Of a DNA stretch of 64,000 bases, positions 47,094 through 56,400 are shown piece after piece. The notes beneath the pieces are model-generated. The model worked only from the letters and a program-made list of their open reading frames with translations. It was not told where the DNA came from and did not search any database. How positions within the stretch are numbered: position 1 is the stretch's first letter; each line of letters starts with the position of its first letter. Position numbers and translations under genes: made by a program. Source of the stretch: Sphingopyxis terrae subsp. terrae NBRC 15098 (GTDB lineage Bacteria; Pseudomonadota; Alphaproteobacteria; Sphingomonadales; Sphingomonadaceae); assembly GCF_001598815.1 (NCBI RefSeq), contig NZ_BCZQ01000004.1, positions 186,001-250,000 on the forward strand, read 5' to 3'.

Positions 47094-47135
47094 CGGGCGT
47101 CGGAATGGCGGCGAGCGACCGATTGCGGACGCCCG
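47094..47135. repeat. Inverted repeat at the left edge of the second orphan locus
   Basis: Arms CGGGCGTC (47094-47101) and GACGCCCG (47128-47135) pair over 8 bp. The right arm lies in TTGCGGACGCCCGT, a shorter version of TTGCGGACATTCGCCCGT found before the orphan gene at 10840. The element lies just before the AT-richer small gene at 47175. Confidence 0.45.
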
Positions 47136-47174
47136 TAAATCAGTCCAATCTACCTTCACTAAGGAGATGGCCAC

Positions 47175-47528
47175 TTGAGCGAAGATGCACGCAATTCGAT
47201 CTATCTTTGGGTAGGTGCGCTAACGTGTTATGGTCTTTTTTGGGCGGCGTTACATTTCGACTTGCTTGTGGGCGTGCCTAATGAATGGCTCTGGCCGTTC
47301 GTAGGCATCATAGTTGCCATCAACATGTTACAGACCGTCTGGGGCTTCTGGAAGCGCAGGGCATCGAGCCCCGACAATCCAATCGGAATGGCAGCTAACC
47401 ACCCCATCCCGGTCATTCCGCACCGATCTTGCGATTATGACGACAGCCGAGCGATTGTGGACGGTATGGGGATGACTATGTTTTTAGCGACGGCCCTCTC
47501 TGGAGGTCGGTTTGCCTGCACGCCTTAA
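47175..47528 (+). CDS. Orphan small membrane protein
   Basis: The 117-residue product uses a TTG start supported by AAGGAG at 8-9 nt. Two hydrophobic helices are present at about 10-31 and 37-60 (WLWPFVGIIVAINMLQTVWGFW), with a basic stop WKRRASS after the second. The remaining 55 residues are hydrophilic and have no recognised motif. Codon usage is clearly less GC-rich than in neighbours. The last 53 bp overlap the end of the convergent lipoprotein gene. I do not recognise a family. Confidence 0.55.
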   Translation: MSEDARNSIYLWVGALTCYGLFWAALHFDLLVGVPNEWLWPFVGIIVAINMLQTVWGFWKRRASSPDNPIGMAANHPIPVIPHRSCDYDDSRAIVDGMGMTMFLATALSGGRFACTP

Positions 47529-47787
47529 CATAAGCATCAAGTGTGTCGCTGCCGAGTATCTCCCATATTGCGGAAACATCGGGCGCTTCGAGCGCAGCAT
47601 CAATTTTCTTACTCGGCACTTTAGAAAGCGTCTTAACGCCGCACGGAATATAGCCGTCACGATATTCTTTAGAGAGACCGACGCTGTCTTGGTGTGCCAG
47701 TCTAGTAGCAAGCATCGTGACACTGTCACTATTTGACGAACAAGCGGTCAACAAGGCCAGCATTAATATCGTGAGATGCTTGGCCAC
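47476..47787 (-). CDS. Orphan small lipoprotein
   Basis: This is a 103-residue predicted lipoprotein: a GTG start with AAGGA at 7 nt, a short hydrophobic segment and lipobox LLTAC (residues 12-16), followed by SSNSDS. The mature part includes GYIPCGVKTLSKVPSKKI and two cysteines (Cys51 and Cys91), which could form a disulphide. The AT-richer composition matches its convergent partner at 47175. No family is recognised. Confidence 0.6.
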   Translation of the reverse strand: MAKHLTILMLALLTACSSNSDSVTMLATRLAHQDSVGLSKEYRDGYIPCGVKTLSKVPSKKIDAALEAPDVSAIWEILGSDTLDAYVKACRQTDLQRGPSLKT

Positions 47788-47834
47788 CGTCGATCCTTCG
47801 CTACGCAGACCCAAATTCCTATAATGGACTGAAT

Positions 47835-47867
47835 GTCCTCTTCCCACCCCAAAGTCGCCGTTCGCCG
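47835..47867. repeat. Degenerate intergenic repeat element, copy B
   Basis: This is the counterpart of 11295-11327, with 25 of 33 bases identical and the core CCACCCCAAAG intact. It lies between the orphan lipoprotein gene and the Phd-PAS gene. Confidence 0.5.
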
Positions 47868-47909
47868 CCGGTCTGGAGCGAATGACTGGAATCTATCGTT
47901 TTCGGCCGC

Positions 47910-48806
47910 TCACCCGGCCCGCGGCGACCTTGGTACCGCCACGACCACCACGCCATCGCTGGCATAGGCGCCGCGCCGTTCGGCGATCGACAAGGTTACG
48001 GGCACCGCCTCGCCTTCGCGGCTGATCAACTCGGCTTCGACGCGCGCGGGTTCGCCGGTGCGGAATACGGTTTCGAGCGCTTCGGCAAAGCAGCGCCGCG
48101 TCGCGATCGACAGCAGCGCCGAAAAGCGCACGCGCCGGATCGCCAGCGCGTCGACACCTACCATCGAAATCAGCGCGGAATTGGCGTCCTCGATCGCCTC
48201 GCGCACCGAAAGGCGGGCGTGGCCGATCATTCCCTGCGCCTCGATCGCCGCAATCGTCGCGGCGCGCGCGTCGCCTTCGGCCGCCCCCTCGAATGTCGCG
48301 CTTGTGTCGCGAAGGATCATCGCGCCGCCCGCGGGAACCGGCACCAGATCGACGCGCAGCCACTGGCGCGGATGCAAAAGGCCAGGCACCTCGCCCGCAA
48401 AGCGCTCGCGGCATTCGATCAGCCGGACGACATGGCTCGCCACCAGACTTGCCCCGAAACCCGGAAATATATCGACCAATTGGCGCTCGAGCAGATCGTC
48501 ATCACCGGCGACCAAATCGCGCGCGGCGGGGTTGAGCGCCACGATGCGCCGGTCGCGATCGAACAGCAGCACCGCATCGCGGATCGCCTCGACGAGGTTC
48601 GCAAGCGACGCCTGCAGCGCGTCGACCGCTTCGCCGCTCGCGGGCTTGCGCAGCCGCCGGTAATCGTCGTGTGAGATCAGGACGTGCGCGTCCTTTCCAT
48701 GGTGCGTCACCACGACCGGCCGCCGCGCCGACCGGAGCCGCCAGCTTGCAAATCCCCGGATGAAGTCCGCCGCCGATACCCGTTCGGGTTCCTGTGCCGT
48801 CGCCAA
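47910..48806 (-). CDS. Phd-type DNA-binding domain fused to two PAS domains
   Basis: The product is 298 residues with a TTG start supported by GGGGAGG at 5 nt. Residues about 8-52 (SAADFIRGFASWRLRS, RPVVVTHHGKDAHVLISHDDY) match the Phd/YefM antitoxin fold, a dimeric DNA-binding module. A PAS domain follows at about 65-165 (LVEAIRDAVLLFDRDRRIVAL) and a second at about 180-295 (LSVREAIEDANSALISMVGV). No toxin-like frame is adjacent and no kinase or cyclase domain follows, so a one-component, PAS-controlled transcription factor is the most likely role. Confidence 0.75.
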   Translation of the reverse strand: MATAQEPERVSAADFIRGFASWRLRSARRPVVVTHHGKDAHVLISHDDYRRLRKPASGEAVDALQASLANLVEAIRDAVLLFDRDRRIVALNPAARDLVAGDDDLLERQLVDIFPGFGASLVASHVVRLIECRERFAGEVPGLLHPRQWLRVDLVPVPAGGAMILRDTSATFEGAAEGDARAATIAAIEAQGMIGHARLSVREAIEDANSALISMVGVDALAIRRVRFSALLSIATRRCFAEALETVFRTGEPARVEAELISREGEAVPVTLSIAERRGAYASDGVVVVAVPRSPRAG

Positions 48807-48900
48807 ATTCGCCTCCCCTTCGAAGCCATGGACATATTATGGGAGGAATGCGGAGCGGCTGGCGGCGCGGCGTGCCGGCAATGGCGCCGAAACGGAGCGA

Positions 48901-50523
48901 TCAGACCAATCGCGCCTTGCCGCACCGCAGCGCGTTGACCCGTGCATCCGCCTCGCCGAGATGCAGCCCCAGCGTCGCGGTGACGCTTTCGAGCACGCCG
49001 TCGAGCACGGGCGCGGCCAGCCCGACCGTGTCGCCGACAAGGCTGGTCAGCGCCTTGGCGTTCAATCCAATCCCGAGGATGTTGACCGACAAATCCATCC
49101 GATCGGCGAGCGATTTGGCGGCGCACGATATCAATCCGCCGCTTTCGACCGTCTTGACGCGGCCATCGTCGATGTCGTCGCGCGTGAAGCGTGCGGGCTT
49201 TTCGGAAAGATCGGACAGCACCAGTTCGGCCTTTGCGTTTACGCTCGCGAGCGGCAGGCTGAGCAGCTTGACCGGCTGCGGGTTCAGTGGGCGCTGCATA
49301 TTCTGAAAATCGATCGCATTGACCTTGCCGATCGACAAGGTTGCGGGGGCCGTCTTGATCCCCAGTGTTACCGCGTCGCTGCCGTGGTGGCAGTCGATGT
49401 CCGAAATGCGCGCTTCGGCCGATCCCAATTCGGTATAGACCGGGATATCGATTGCGGCGAGCGGTGTGTTGACGCTCGCCGCCAGCTTGAGCCTGACCTG
49501 CGCAGTGCGCACGATGACGTCCTGCTTTTCGGTCACCGCGATCAGCGGCGAGTTGGCCGGCGGCTCGCCGATCATCAACGCCACATCGACCCCCGAACCC
49601 CCGGGAATGGTGACGCCGGTCGCAAGATCGAGCTGGCGATTGGCGTTGGCGAGCAACAGCATCGTTCGCACCATGCTGAGCGCGTTGACCTTCACCGGAT
49701 TGGCGGGGTCGATCCGGATGCTCGATGCGCGCGGGCCGAGGTCGATCGCGCGCGACGGCAGGAGGCTACGCGGCAGCGCCGCATCGGCGAGCGTGCCGAT
49801 CGCTTTTGCCGCCTGCCCGTCGCTTGCCTTGGCGAGTGCACCCAGCACCTGCGGCAACGTCGCCTGCGTATCGAGCGTCTGACCGAAGGTCAGCACGTCG
49901 GCATCGAGTTCGGTGCGCAGCGCGTCGGAAAAGGCGAGCAGGTCGATGTCGGCATCGGCGAGCGCATTATAGTCCATCAGGTTCAGATTGACCTGACTGC
50001 CCGTGAGCGCCGACAGCAGCGCATTAGGCAGACCGCCATGCACCGCGGCGACGCGCGAACCGAGCGAGAAGGCGGCATAGCCCTGCCGCGCGGCGGTGGC
50101 GCTGGCATGTATGACACTATGGTCGCGCCCGGTCAGGAAGCGCCCGAAGAACAGCGGGCGCTCGCGGGTGAGGACGACATGGATGGCATTGGGACTGTTG
50201 CCGCCGGGGGCAAAGCGCTGTTCGGCGGCGATGCCGGGGTCGGCAGTATAGGTTCCGGCTTCGAAAGCCGAGATGGTGATCGCGCAATTGCAGTTGGCGG
50301 CGATGATCCGGTCGGCCGCCGCCCGTTCGTCGCCGGGGCGTCCCGCCGCCGCCAGCGCCGCCGCATCGGCGATGCCCTGAAGCTTGCGGCGGTCGAGATA
50401 GAGCGATCCGAAGTCGACCGCGAGCGCCGCCGAGCCGATCAGCATCGTCATCGCCAGCGCGGAAGCGATGCTGATCCCGCCGCGCGTATCGCGCGCCAGC
50501 TTTGCCGAGATGGGCCGGCGCAT
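48901..50523 (-). CDS. TadG-like pilus-associated protein
   Basis: This is a 540-residue protein from ATG 50523; TTG 50529 is the alternative. DTRGGISIASALAMTMLIGSAALAVDFG is the TadG/Flp-associated N-terminal region with a single membrane helix, and the following YLDRRKLQGIADAAALAAAG is the typical TadG (DUF2134) segment. The rest is a large extracytoplasmic region with four cysteines, including CNCAI and DIDCHH. TadG is a pseudopilin-like component of tight-adherence pili. No tad secretion ATPase is adjacent. It is coupled to the TadE gene upstream. Confidence 0.85.
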   Translation of the reverse strand: MRRPISAKLARDTRGGISIASALAMTMLIGSAALAVDFGSLYLDRRKLQGIADAAALAAAGRPGDERAAADRIIAANCNCAITISAFEAGTYTADPGIAAEQRFAPGGNSPNAIHVVLTRERPLFFGRFLTGRDHSVIHASATAARQGYAAFSLGSRVAAVHGGLPNALLSALTGSQVNLNLMDYNALADADIDLLAFSDALRTELDADVLTFGQTLDTQATLPQVLGALAKASDGQAAKAIGTLADAALPRSLLPSRAIDLGPRASSIRIDPANPVKVNALSMVRTMLLLANANRQLDLATGVTIPGGSGVDVALMIGEPPANSPLIAVTEKQDVIVRTAQVRLKLAASVNTPLAAIDIPVYTELGSAEARISDIDCHHGSDAVTLGIKTAPATLSIGKVNAIDFQNMQRPLNPQPVKLLSLPLASVNAKAELVLSDLSEKPARFTRDDIDDGRVKTVESGGLISCAAKSLADRMDLSVNILGIGLNAKALTSLVGDTVGLAAPVLDGVLESVTATLGLHLGEADARVNALRCGKARLV

Positions 50524-50525
50524 CG

Positions 50526-50984
50526 TCAATCCGCCGGCAGTTCGAAGGTCGCGCGGGCGCTGATCACATGGCCGGGCGCCGGGACGAAAGAGGAGCGAAG
50601 GAAATGGTCTGCAGGAACGGTGTATGTCAGCGCGACGGTAACCGCCTCGCTGGTCTCGCTGACCGCTATCGTGCGGTTGGCGGTACTGTAATCGCCGATG
50701 CTCGCCATGCTGCGATCGACCGCGCGGATCGCCACCGCCCGGCGATCGGCGGCGTCGAGGCCGACGATCGCGGCGCGCGCGCCATCGTTTGCAGCCTGCT
50801 GCACATTATGTGCGAGGAGGAAATATTGCCCGTAGATCAGGATGCCGATGAGCAGCGTCAGAAACAGTGGCAGCACGAGCGCCATTTCGACGATCGCCGC
50901 CGCCCGCTCGTTGCGGGCCAGACGCTGAGCCTCGCGGATGATAGCCGGGCGGCGGATGCCGTTTCGGGGGTATGGACCTGTCAT
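50526..50984 (-). CDS. TadE-like pseudopilin family protein
   Basis: The product is 152 residues from ATG 50984. ARNERAAAIVEMALVLPLFLTLL is the TadE-type pre-helix and membrane segment, with the glutamate five residues into the hydrophobic run. AANDGARAAIVGLD follows the helix as is usual. The gene ends 3 nt before the tadG-like ATG. The longer reading frame from 51011 is not preferred because its first nine residues are uncharacteristic. Confidence 0.85.
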   Translation of the reverse strand: MTGPYPRNGIRRPAIIREAQRLARNERAAAIVEMALVLPLFLTLLIGILIYGQYFLLAHNVQQAANDGARAAIVGLDAADRRAVAIRAVDRSMASIGDYSTANRTIAVSETSEAVTVALTYTVPADHFLRSSFVPAPGHVISARATFELPAD

Positions 50985-51145
50985 GCGGCCAACATGACCG
51001 CCACGCGTCAAGCATCGCCCAAAGACGACGTGCCGGAATTTTGCGCAAATTACCGATTATGGATACGGCGCCGGGCGCCGGAATGCGCGGCGCGCGGGGA
51101 AATGTTGACGATCGCCCGCGTGCCCGGCGCACAAAATACGCGAAA

Positions 51146-52024
51146 TTATCCGTTCGCTGCCTGTAGCTTGTCTTCGGTGCGCAGGTCGAAATCCGACGCG
51201 TCGTGACGTTCGCGAAGCTGGCTCGCCGGATCGCCCATCACCCGATTGACCATCCGCCCGCGCTTGACGGCGGGACGCGCCGCAAGCTGATCGGTCCAGC
51301 GCTGGACATTCTTGTAGTCCTGCACCTGCAGGAACTCGCCAGCGTCATAGATTAACCCCTTGGCGAGCGCGCCATACCAGGGCCAGATCGCCATATCGGC
51401 AATGCTGTAATCGCTGCCGGCGATATATTCATTGTCGGCCAGACGGCGGTCGAGCACGTCCATCTGGCGCTTCACTTCCATCGCATAGCGGTTGATCGGA
51501 TATTCCTGCTTGAACGGCGCATAGGCATAGAAGTGGCCGAAGCCGCCGCCGAGAAAGGGCGCGCTCCCCATCTGCCACATCAGCCAGGACAGCGTTTCGG
51601 CGCGCTGGGCGGGATCGGTGGGAAGGAAAGCCCCGAACTTTTCGGCGAGGTGGATCAGAATCGCGCCCGATTCAAACACCCGGATCGGCGTGTCGCCGCT
51701 GCGATCGACGAGCGCCGGGATCTTGCTGTTCGGATTGGCGTCGACGAAACCGCTCGAAAACTGGTCGCCCTCACCGATGTTGATCAGCCACGCATCATAT
51801 TCGGCGCCCGAATGACCCGCCGCGAGCAATTCCTCCAGCATGACGGTCACCTTCACCCCATTGGGCGTACCGAGCGAATAGAGCTGGAGCGGATGCTTGC
51901 CTACCGGCAAATCCTTGTCGTGGGTCGGGCCGGCGATCGGGCGGTTGATGTTGGCGAAACGTCCGCCGCTTTCCTTGTCCCAGCTCCACACTTTCGGCGG
52001 CACATAGTCATTCTGGTCGGCCAT
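51146..52024 (-). CDS. yghU: Glutathione-dependent disulfide-bond oxidoreductase YghU
   Basis: This is a 292-residue glutathione-transferase-fold enzyme. The long N-terminal extension (YVPPKVWSWDKESGGRFANINRPIAGPTHDK) is characteristic of YghU/Nu-class enzymes, and LYSLGTPNGVKV and NPNSKIPALVD bind glutathione. FESGAILIHLAEKFG and the helical C-terminal domain follow. It reduces disulphide bonds with two glutathione molecules. ATG 52024 is chosen over the upstream CTG at 52039 because GGAG precedes it at 6 nt. Confidence 0.94.
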   Translation of the reverse strand: MADQNDYVPPKVWSWDKESGGRFANINRPIAGPTHDKDLPVGKHPLQLYSLGTPNGVKVTVMLEELLAAGHSGAEYDAWLINIGEGDQFSSGFVDANPNSKIPALVDRSGDTPIRVFESGAILIHLAEKFGAFLPTDPAQRAETLSWLMWQMGSAPFLGGGFGHFYAYAPFKQEYPINRYAMEVKRQMDVLDRRLADNEYIAGSDYSIADMAIWPWYGALAKGLIYDAGEFLQVQDYKNVQRWTDQLAARPAVKRGRMVNRVMGDPASQLRERHDASDFDLRTEDKLQAANG

Positions 52025-52101
52025 TGGACGCTCCTGCACTAGATTTCGGTTGTGGTTCGCAACTTAGGAAGGCGATGTTACCCCGTCCACCGCAAGGCGG
52101 A

Positions 52102-53307
52102 TCAAATAATCCTTTGCGCGCGCAAAGCGGAAATGCTGGCGGCATCATACCCAAGCTCCGCAAGGATCGCATCGCTATGCTCACCCGCCTGCGGTGCGCG
52201 CCGCGCCGTGACCTTTGCCGCTTCCGACAACCCGATCGGCGCACGGATCACCGGCGCCGGCGCGGGAGAGCCGGGATAGGCAAGCGGCTCAATCAGGTCC
52301 ATCGCGGCCACCTGCGGGTGCGCCAGCGCTTCGCCGGGCTTCAGGATCGGCGCGGCGGGAACGCGCGCAGCGCCCATCTCGGCAATCGCCGCCTCGGTGC
52401 TGCGTTCGATGCACCAGCGCTGCATGATCGCGCTCAGTTCGGCACCATTATTGCCGCGATCGATGTCGCTTGCGTATCGCGGATCGTCGACCAGTTCGGG
52501 GCGCCCGACCAGCGCCGCCCAGCGCGCGAAGATCGCGCCGCCGACGATCTGGGTGACGATCCAGCCGTCGCGGGTGCGAAACAGATCGGTGGGCGCCGAG
52601 CTGAAACTGCGGTTTCCCATCGGCTGACGCTCGATCCCGTTGATCGCATGATCGATCGTCAACGCATTCGAAAAGGCCAGAGCGGTGCCGAGAAGCGATC
52701 CCGAAACGCACTGCCCCCGCCCCGTCCGCTCGCGTTCGCGCAGCGCCACCATGACCCCGAAGGCGCAGTGCAGCGCAGTACCGAAATCGACATAATTGAC
52801 CTGCGCGCGATAGGGCTGGTCGGGCGTGCCGGTCAGGTGAACCGTCCCCGACATTGCCTGACCCACCGCGTCGAAGCCCACGCTCCCCGAAAGCGGCCCC
52901 TCGCTGCCGAAGGCCGACGCGGTTGCAAGAATGATGCGGGGATTGATCGCCGACAGGCTTTCATAATCCAGTCCAAGCTTGCTCAGCACATCGTGCGGCA
53001 GGTTGGCGATCACGACATCGGCGCCGGCGAGCAACTTGCGTACGATCTCGCGGCCCTCGGGCGTTCCGGGCTTCAGGCTCAGGCTCCGCTTGCCGCGCGC
53101 CATCTGCATGAACATCGCGCCCGATCCATCCTCGGCGACGGGCACGGTAAAACGGTCGTCATTGCCGCCGGGCGCCTCGATCCGGATGACACCGGCGCCA
53201 TAATCGGCGAGCAAGGCGGCGCAATAAGGGCCCGCAATATAGCGCCCGAAATCGAGCACGCGTATTCCCGTCAGCGGCACAAATCCCTCCCGGTTTTTTA
53301 TTGCCAC
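52102..53307 (-). CDS. CaiB/BaiF family III CoA transferase
   Basis: This is a 401-residue family III CoA transferase. GIRVLDFGRYIAGPYCAALLADYG and VIRIEAPGGND are the CoA-binding N-terminus, and the catalytic aspartate lies in GSVGFDAVGQAMSG. LASAFGSEGPLSG precedes it. The C-terminal half has the interlocked-fold signature DDPRYASDIDRGNN. These enzymes move CoA between carboxylic acids; substrate is not evident. It is divergent from the propeller-amidohydrolase gene, 113 bp apart. Confidence 0.9.
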   Translation of the reverse strand: MAIKNREGFVPLTGIRVLDFGRYIAGPYCAALLADYGAGVIRIEAPGGNDDRFTVPVAEDGSGAMFMQMARGKRSLSLKPGTPEGREIVRKLLAGADVVIANLPHDVLSKLGLDYESLSAINPRIILATASAFGSEGPLSGSVGFDAVGQAMSGTVHLTGTPDQPYRAQVNYVDFGTALHCAFGVMVALRERERTGRGQCVSGSLLGTALAFSNALTIDHAINGIERQPMGNRSFSSAPTDLFRTRDGWIVTQIVGGAIFARWAALVGRPELVDDPRYASDIDRGNNGAELSAIMQRWCIERSTEAAIAEMGAARVPAAPILKPGEALAHPQVAAMDLIEPLAYPGSPAPAPVIRAPIGLSEAAKVTARRAPQAGEHSDAILAELGYDAASISALRAQRII

Positions 53308-53420
53308 CTATCGCTAGCAGTCGTCCGTCGACGCGGCCAGCGTCTTCATCGAAAGCGACCGCTTGCGCTTTGCGGGGAGCGCCATATGCTCACAGCATAA
53401 TTACAACAGGGGATAATTTC

Positions 53421-56400
53421 ATGGCGCGCATCGCACTCGCCCTGGCCGCGACTCTGGCCTGTTCGACATCGGTTTTCGCTCAACAGGCAGCCGCGCCTGC
53501 GGCCGACGCAAAACCCGAAAAATGGGACGTCAACGCGCCGCCCGGAATGGTAACGCACAAGGTGCCGATCGCGGTCGACGAAGGCAGCTGGATGAACATC
53601 GATGTCGCGCCGGATGGCAAGACGATCGCCTTTGACCTCCTCGGCGATATCTACACCATGCCCATCGCGGGCGGCACGCCCACCCGTATCGCCGAAGGGC
53701 TCGCTTATGAGCATCAGGCGCGCTTCTCGCCCGATGGCAAGCGCATCGCCTTCGTCTCCGACCGCGGCGGCGGCGACAATATCTGGATCATGAACCGTGA
53801 CGGCAGCGACAAGCGCCAGCTGTCGAAGGAAGATTTCCGCCTGCTCAACCAGCCGAGCTGGAGTCCCGACGGTGAGTTCATCGTCGCCAAGAAGCATTTC
53901 ACCACCGGGCGCTCGCTCGGCACCGGCGAAGTCTGGCTCTATCATGTGTCGGGCGGGGCAGGCGTTCCGCTGGTCAAGCGCCCGAACGAGCGGCATCAGA
54001 AAGAGCTGGGCGAACCGATTTTCGCGCCCGACGGCAAGCATGTCTATTACACGCGCAACGTCACGCCGGGGCCGATTTTCGAATATGCGCAGGACAGCAA
54101 CACCGACCTGTTCCATATCGAACGCTATAATCTCGACACGGGAGAGGTCGACACCGCCGCATCGGGCGATGGCGGCGCGGTGCGCCCCACCCCCTCGCCC
54201 GACGGCAAGAAGCTCGCCTTCGTCCGCCGCGAGGGCGCGCAGTCGAAACTCTACGTCAAGGATCTGACCTCGGGCGCCGAGAAGAAGGTCTATGACGCGC
54301 TCGACCAGGATGTGCAGGAAACCTGGGCGGTCACCGGCGTCTACCCGAATATGGCGTGGACCCCCGACAGCGGCGAAATCCTGTTCTGGGCCGGCGGAAA
54401 GCTGCGCCGCGTGGCTGCCGGAGGTGGTGACGCGCGGATCATTCCGTTCCAGATCGACGATGACCGCGTGATCATCGATGCGACGCATCCCGCGGTCGAG
54501 GTCGCACCCGACAGCTTCCAGACTCAAATGCCGCGCTGGGCCGAAGTCTCGCCCGACGGCAGGCAGGTGGTGTTCGAAACGCTCGGCAAGCTTTGGGTCA
54601 AACCCGCGACGGGCGGCACCGCGCGCCGGTTGACCGCGGACAAAAGCGCCGCGTTCGAACTCTGGCCGAGCTGGTCGTCCGACGGCAAGCAGATCGTCTT
54701 CGTGCGCTGGACCGACGCCGGTCTTGGCGAAATCCATACGATTGCCGGCAGCGGTGGTGCATCGCGCAAGGTGACGAGCGTCCCCGGCCATTATGCCGAA
54801 CCGCGCTTTTCTCCCGACGGCAAGCTGATCGCATTCGAGCGTCGCTCAGGCGGCGGTTTGACGTCACAGCGCTGGGGCGACGATCCCGGCATCTACCGCG
54901 TCGCAGCGACCGGGGGCGCCCCCGTCCGGATCACCGACAATGGCGCCAAGCCGCAGTTCGGCACCGATAGCGACCGCATCTTCATGGTCGCGTCGGGCGA
55001 CGGCAAGAACCAGCTGGTCAGCACCGATCTCAACGGCCAGGACAAGCGCGTTCATGCCAGCGGCGACCTGGTCAGCGACTATGAAATTTCGCCCGACGGC
55101 CGCACCCTCGCCTTCCGCGAGAATTATGACGCCTATGTCACTCCGCTGATGCCCGGCGGTCAGGACGTATCGCTTTCGACCAAGAGCGGCGCGTTGCCCG
55201 TGACGCGGATCAGCGGTAGCGGCGCCGATTATATGCATTGGTCGGACGGCGGCCGGCGTCTCCACTGGACGCGCGGCGCAACGCTGTTCAGCGCCGACCT
55301 GGGCGCAATGTTCGCCGATGCTCCGGGCGATGACCGGGCGGTGAAATTCACGCCGCCTACCGAGGGCGTTTCGCTTTCGATGACGCAGGCTGCGGCGAAG
55401 CACAAAGGCATCGTCGTGATAACCGGTGCCAAAATCGTAACGATGGCGGCCAAGGACGGCGGCATCATCGACAATGGCGCGATCGTCATCGACGGCGACC
55501 GCATCGTTTCCGTAGGGCCCGCGGGCGCCGTGACCGTTCCGGCAGGCGCGGTGACGGTCGATGCGACGAGCAAAACGATCGTTCCGGGCTTTGTCGATGC
55601 CCATGCCCACGGCCCGCATGGCGATGACGAGCTGGTGCCGCAGCAGAATTGGTCGGAGATGGTCAACCTCGCGATGGGAACGACTACCAGTCACAACCCG
55701 TCGTCGCGCGCGTCCGAAATTTTCGTGTCGTCGGAAATGCAGCGTGCCGGCCTGATCCTCGCGCCGCGCATCTTTTCGACAGGCGAGATCATCTACGGCG
55801 CCAAGGCCGCAGGCATCTATGCCGAAATCGACGGCTATGAAGACGCTTTGGCGCATGTCCGCCGACTGAAGGCCCAAGGCGCGCATAGCGTCAAAAACTA
55901 TAATCAGCCCCGCCGCGAACAGCGACAGATGGTGGTCAAGGCCGCGCAGGCCGAAAATATGGCGGTCGTGCCCGAGGGCGGCTCGCTCTACACGATGGAC
56001 CTGACGCTGATCCAGGACGGCAATACGACCGTCGAGCACAATATTCCGCTGCATACCTTCTACAAGGATCTGGTGCAGCTGTGGGGGCAGACGAAGACCG
56101 ACTATACGCCGACGCTGGTGGTGACATACGGCGGCCCTGCCGGCGATCCCTATTGGCGCGCGCATACCAATGTGTGGGAACAGCCGATCCTCGCGCGCCA
56201 CATCCCGCCTGCGATCCTGGCAGCGGACAACAAGCGCCGCGTGATTGCGCCCGAAAGCGATTATGTCGACGATGATTCGGCGCGCGAAGCGGGCAAGATC
56301 GCCGCGGTCGGCCGCAACGTGTCGATCGGCGCGCACGGCCAGCAGGCCGGCGTCGGCGCGCATTGGGAGATATGGTCCTTCGTGCGCGGCGGTTGGAGCA

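Noticed and set aside
47910..48806. Phd-type domain as part of a toxin-antitoxin pair
   Set aside because: No toxin-like frame (Doc, YoeB or PIN) lies on either side, and the C-terminus is PAS, not a toxin-binding tail.
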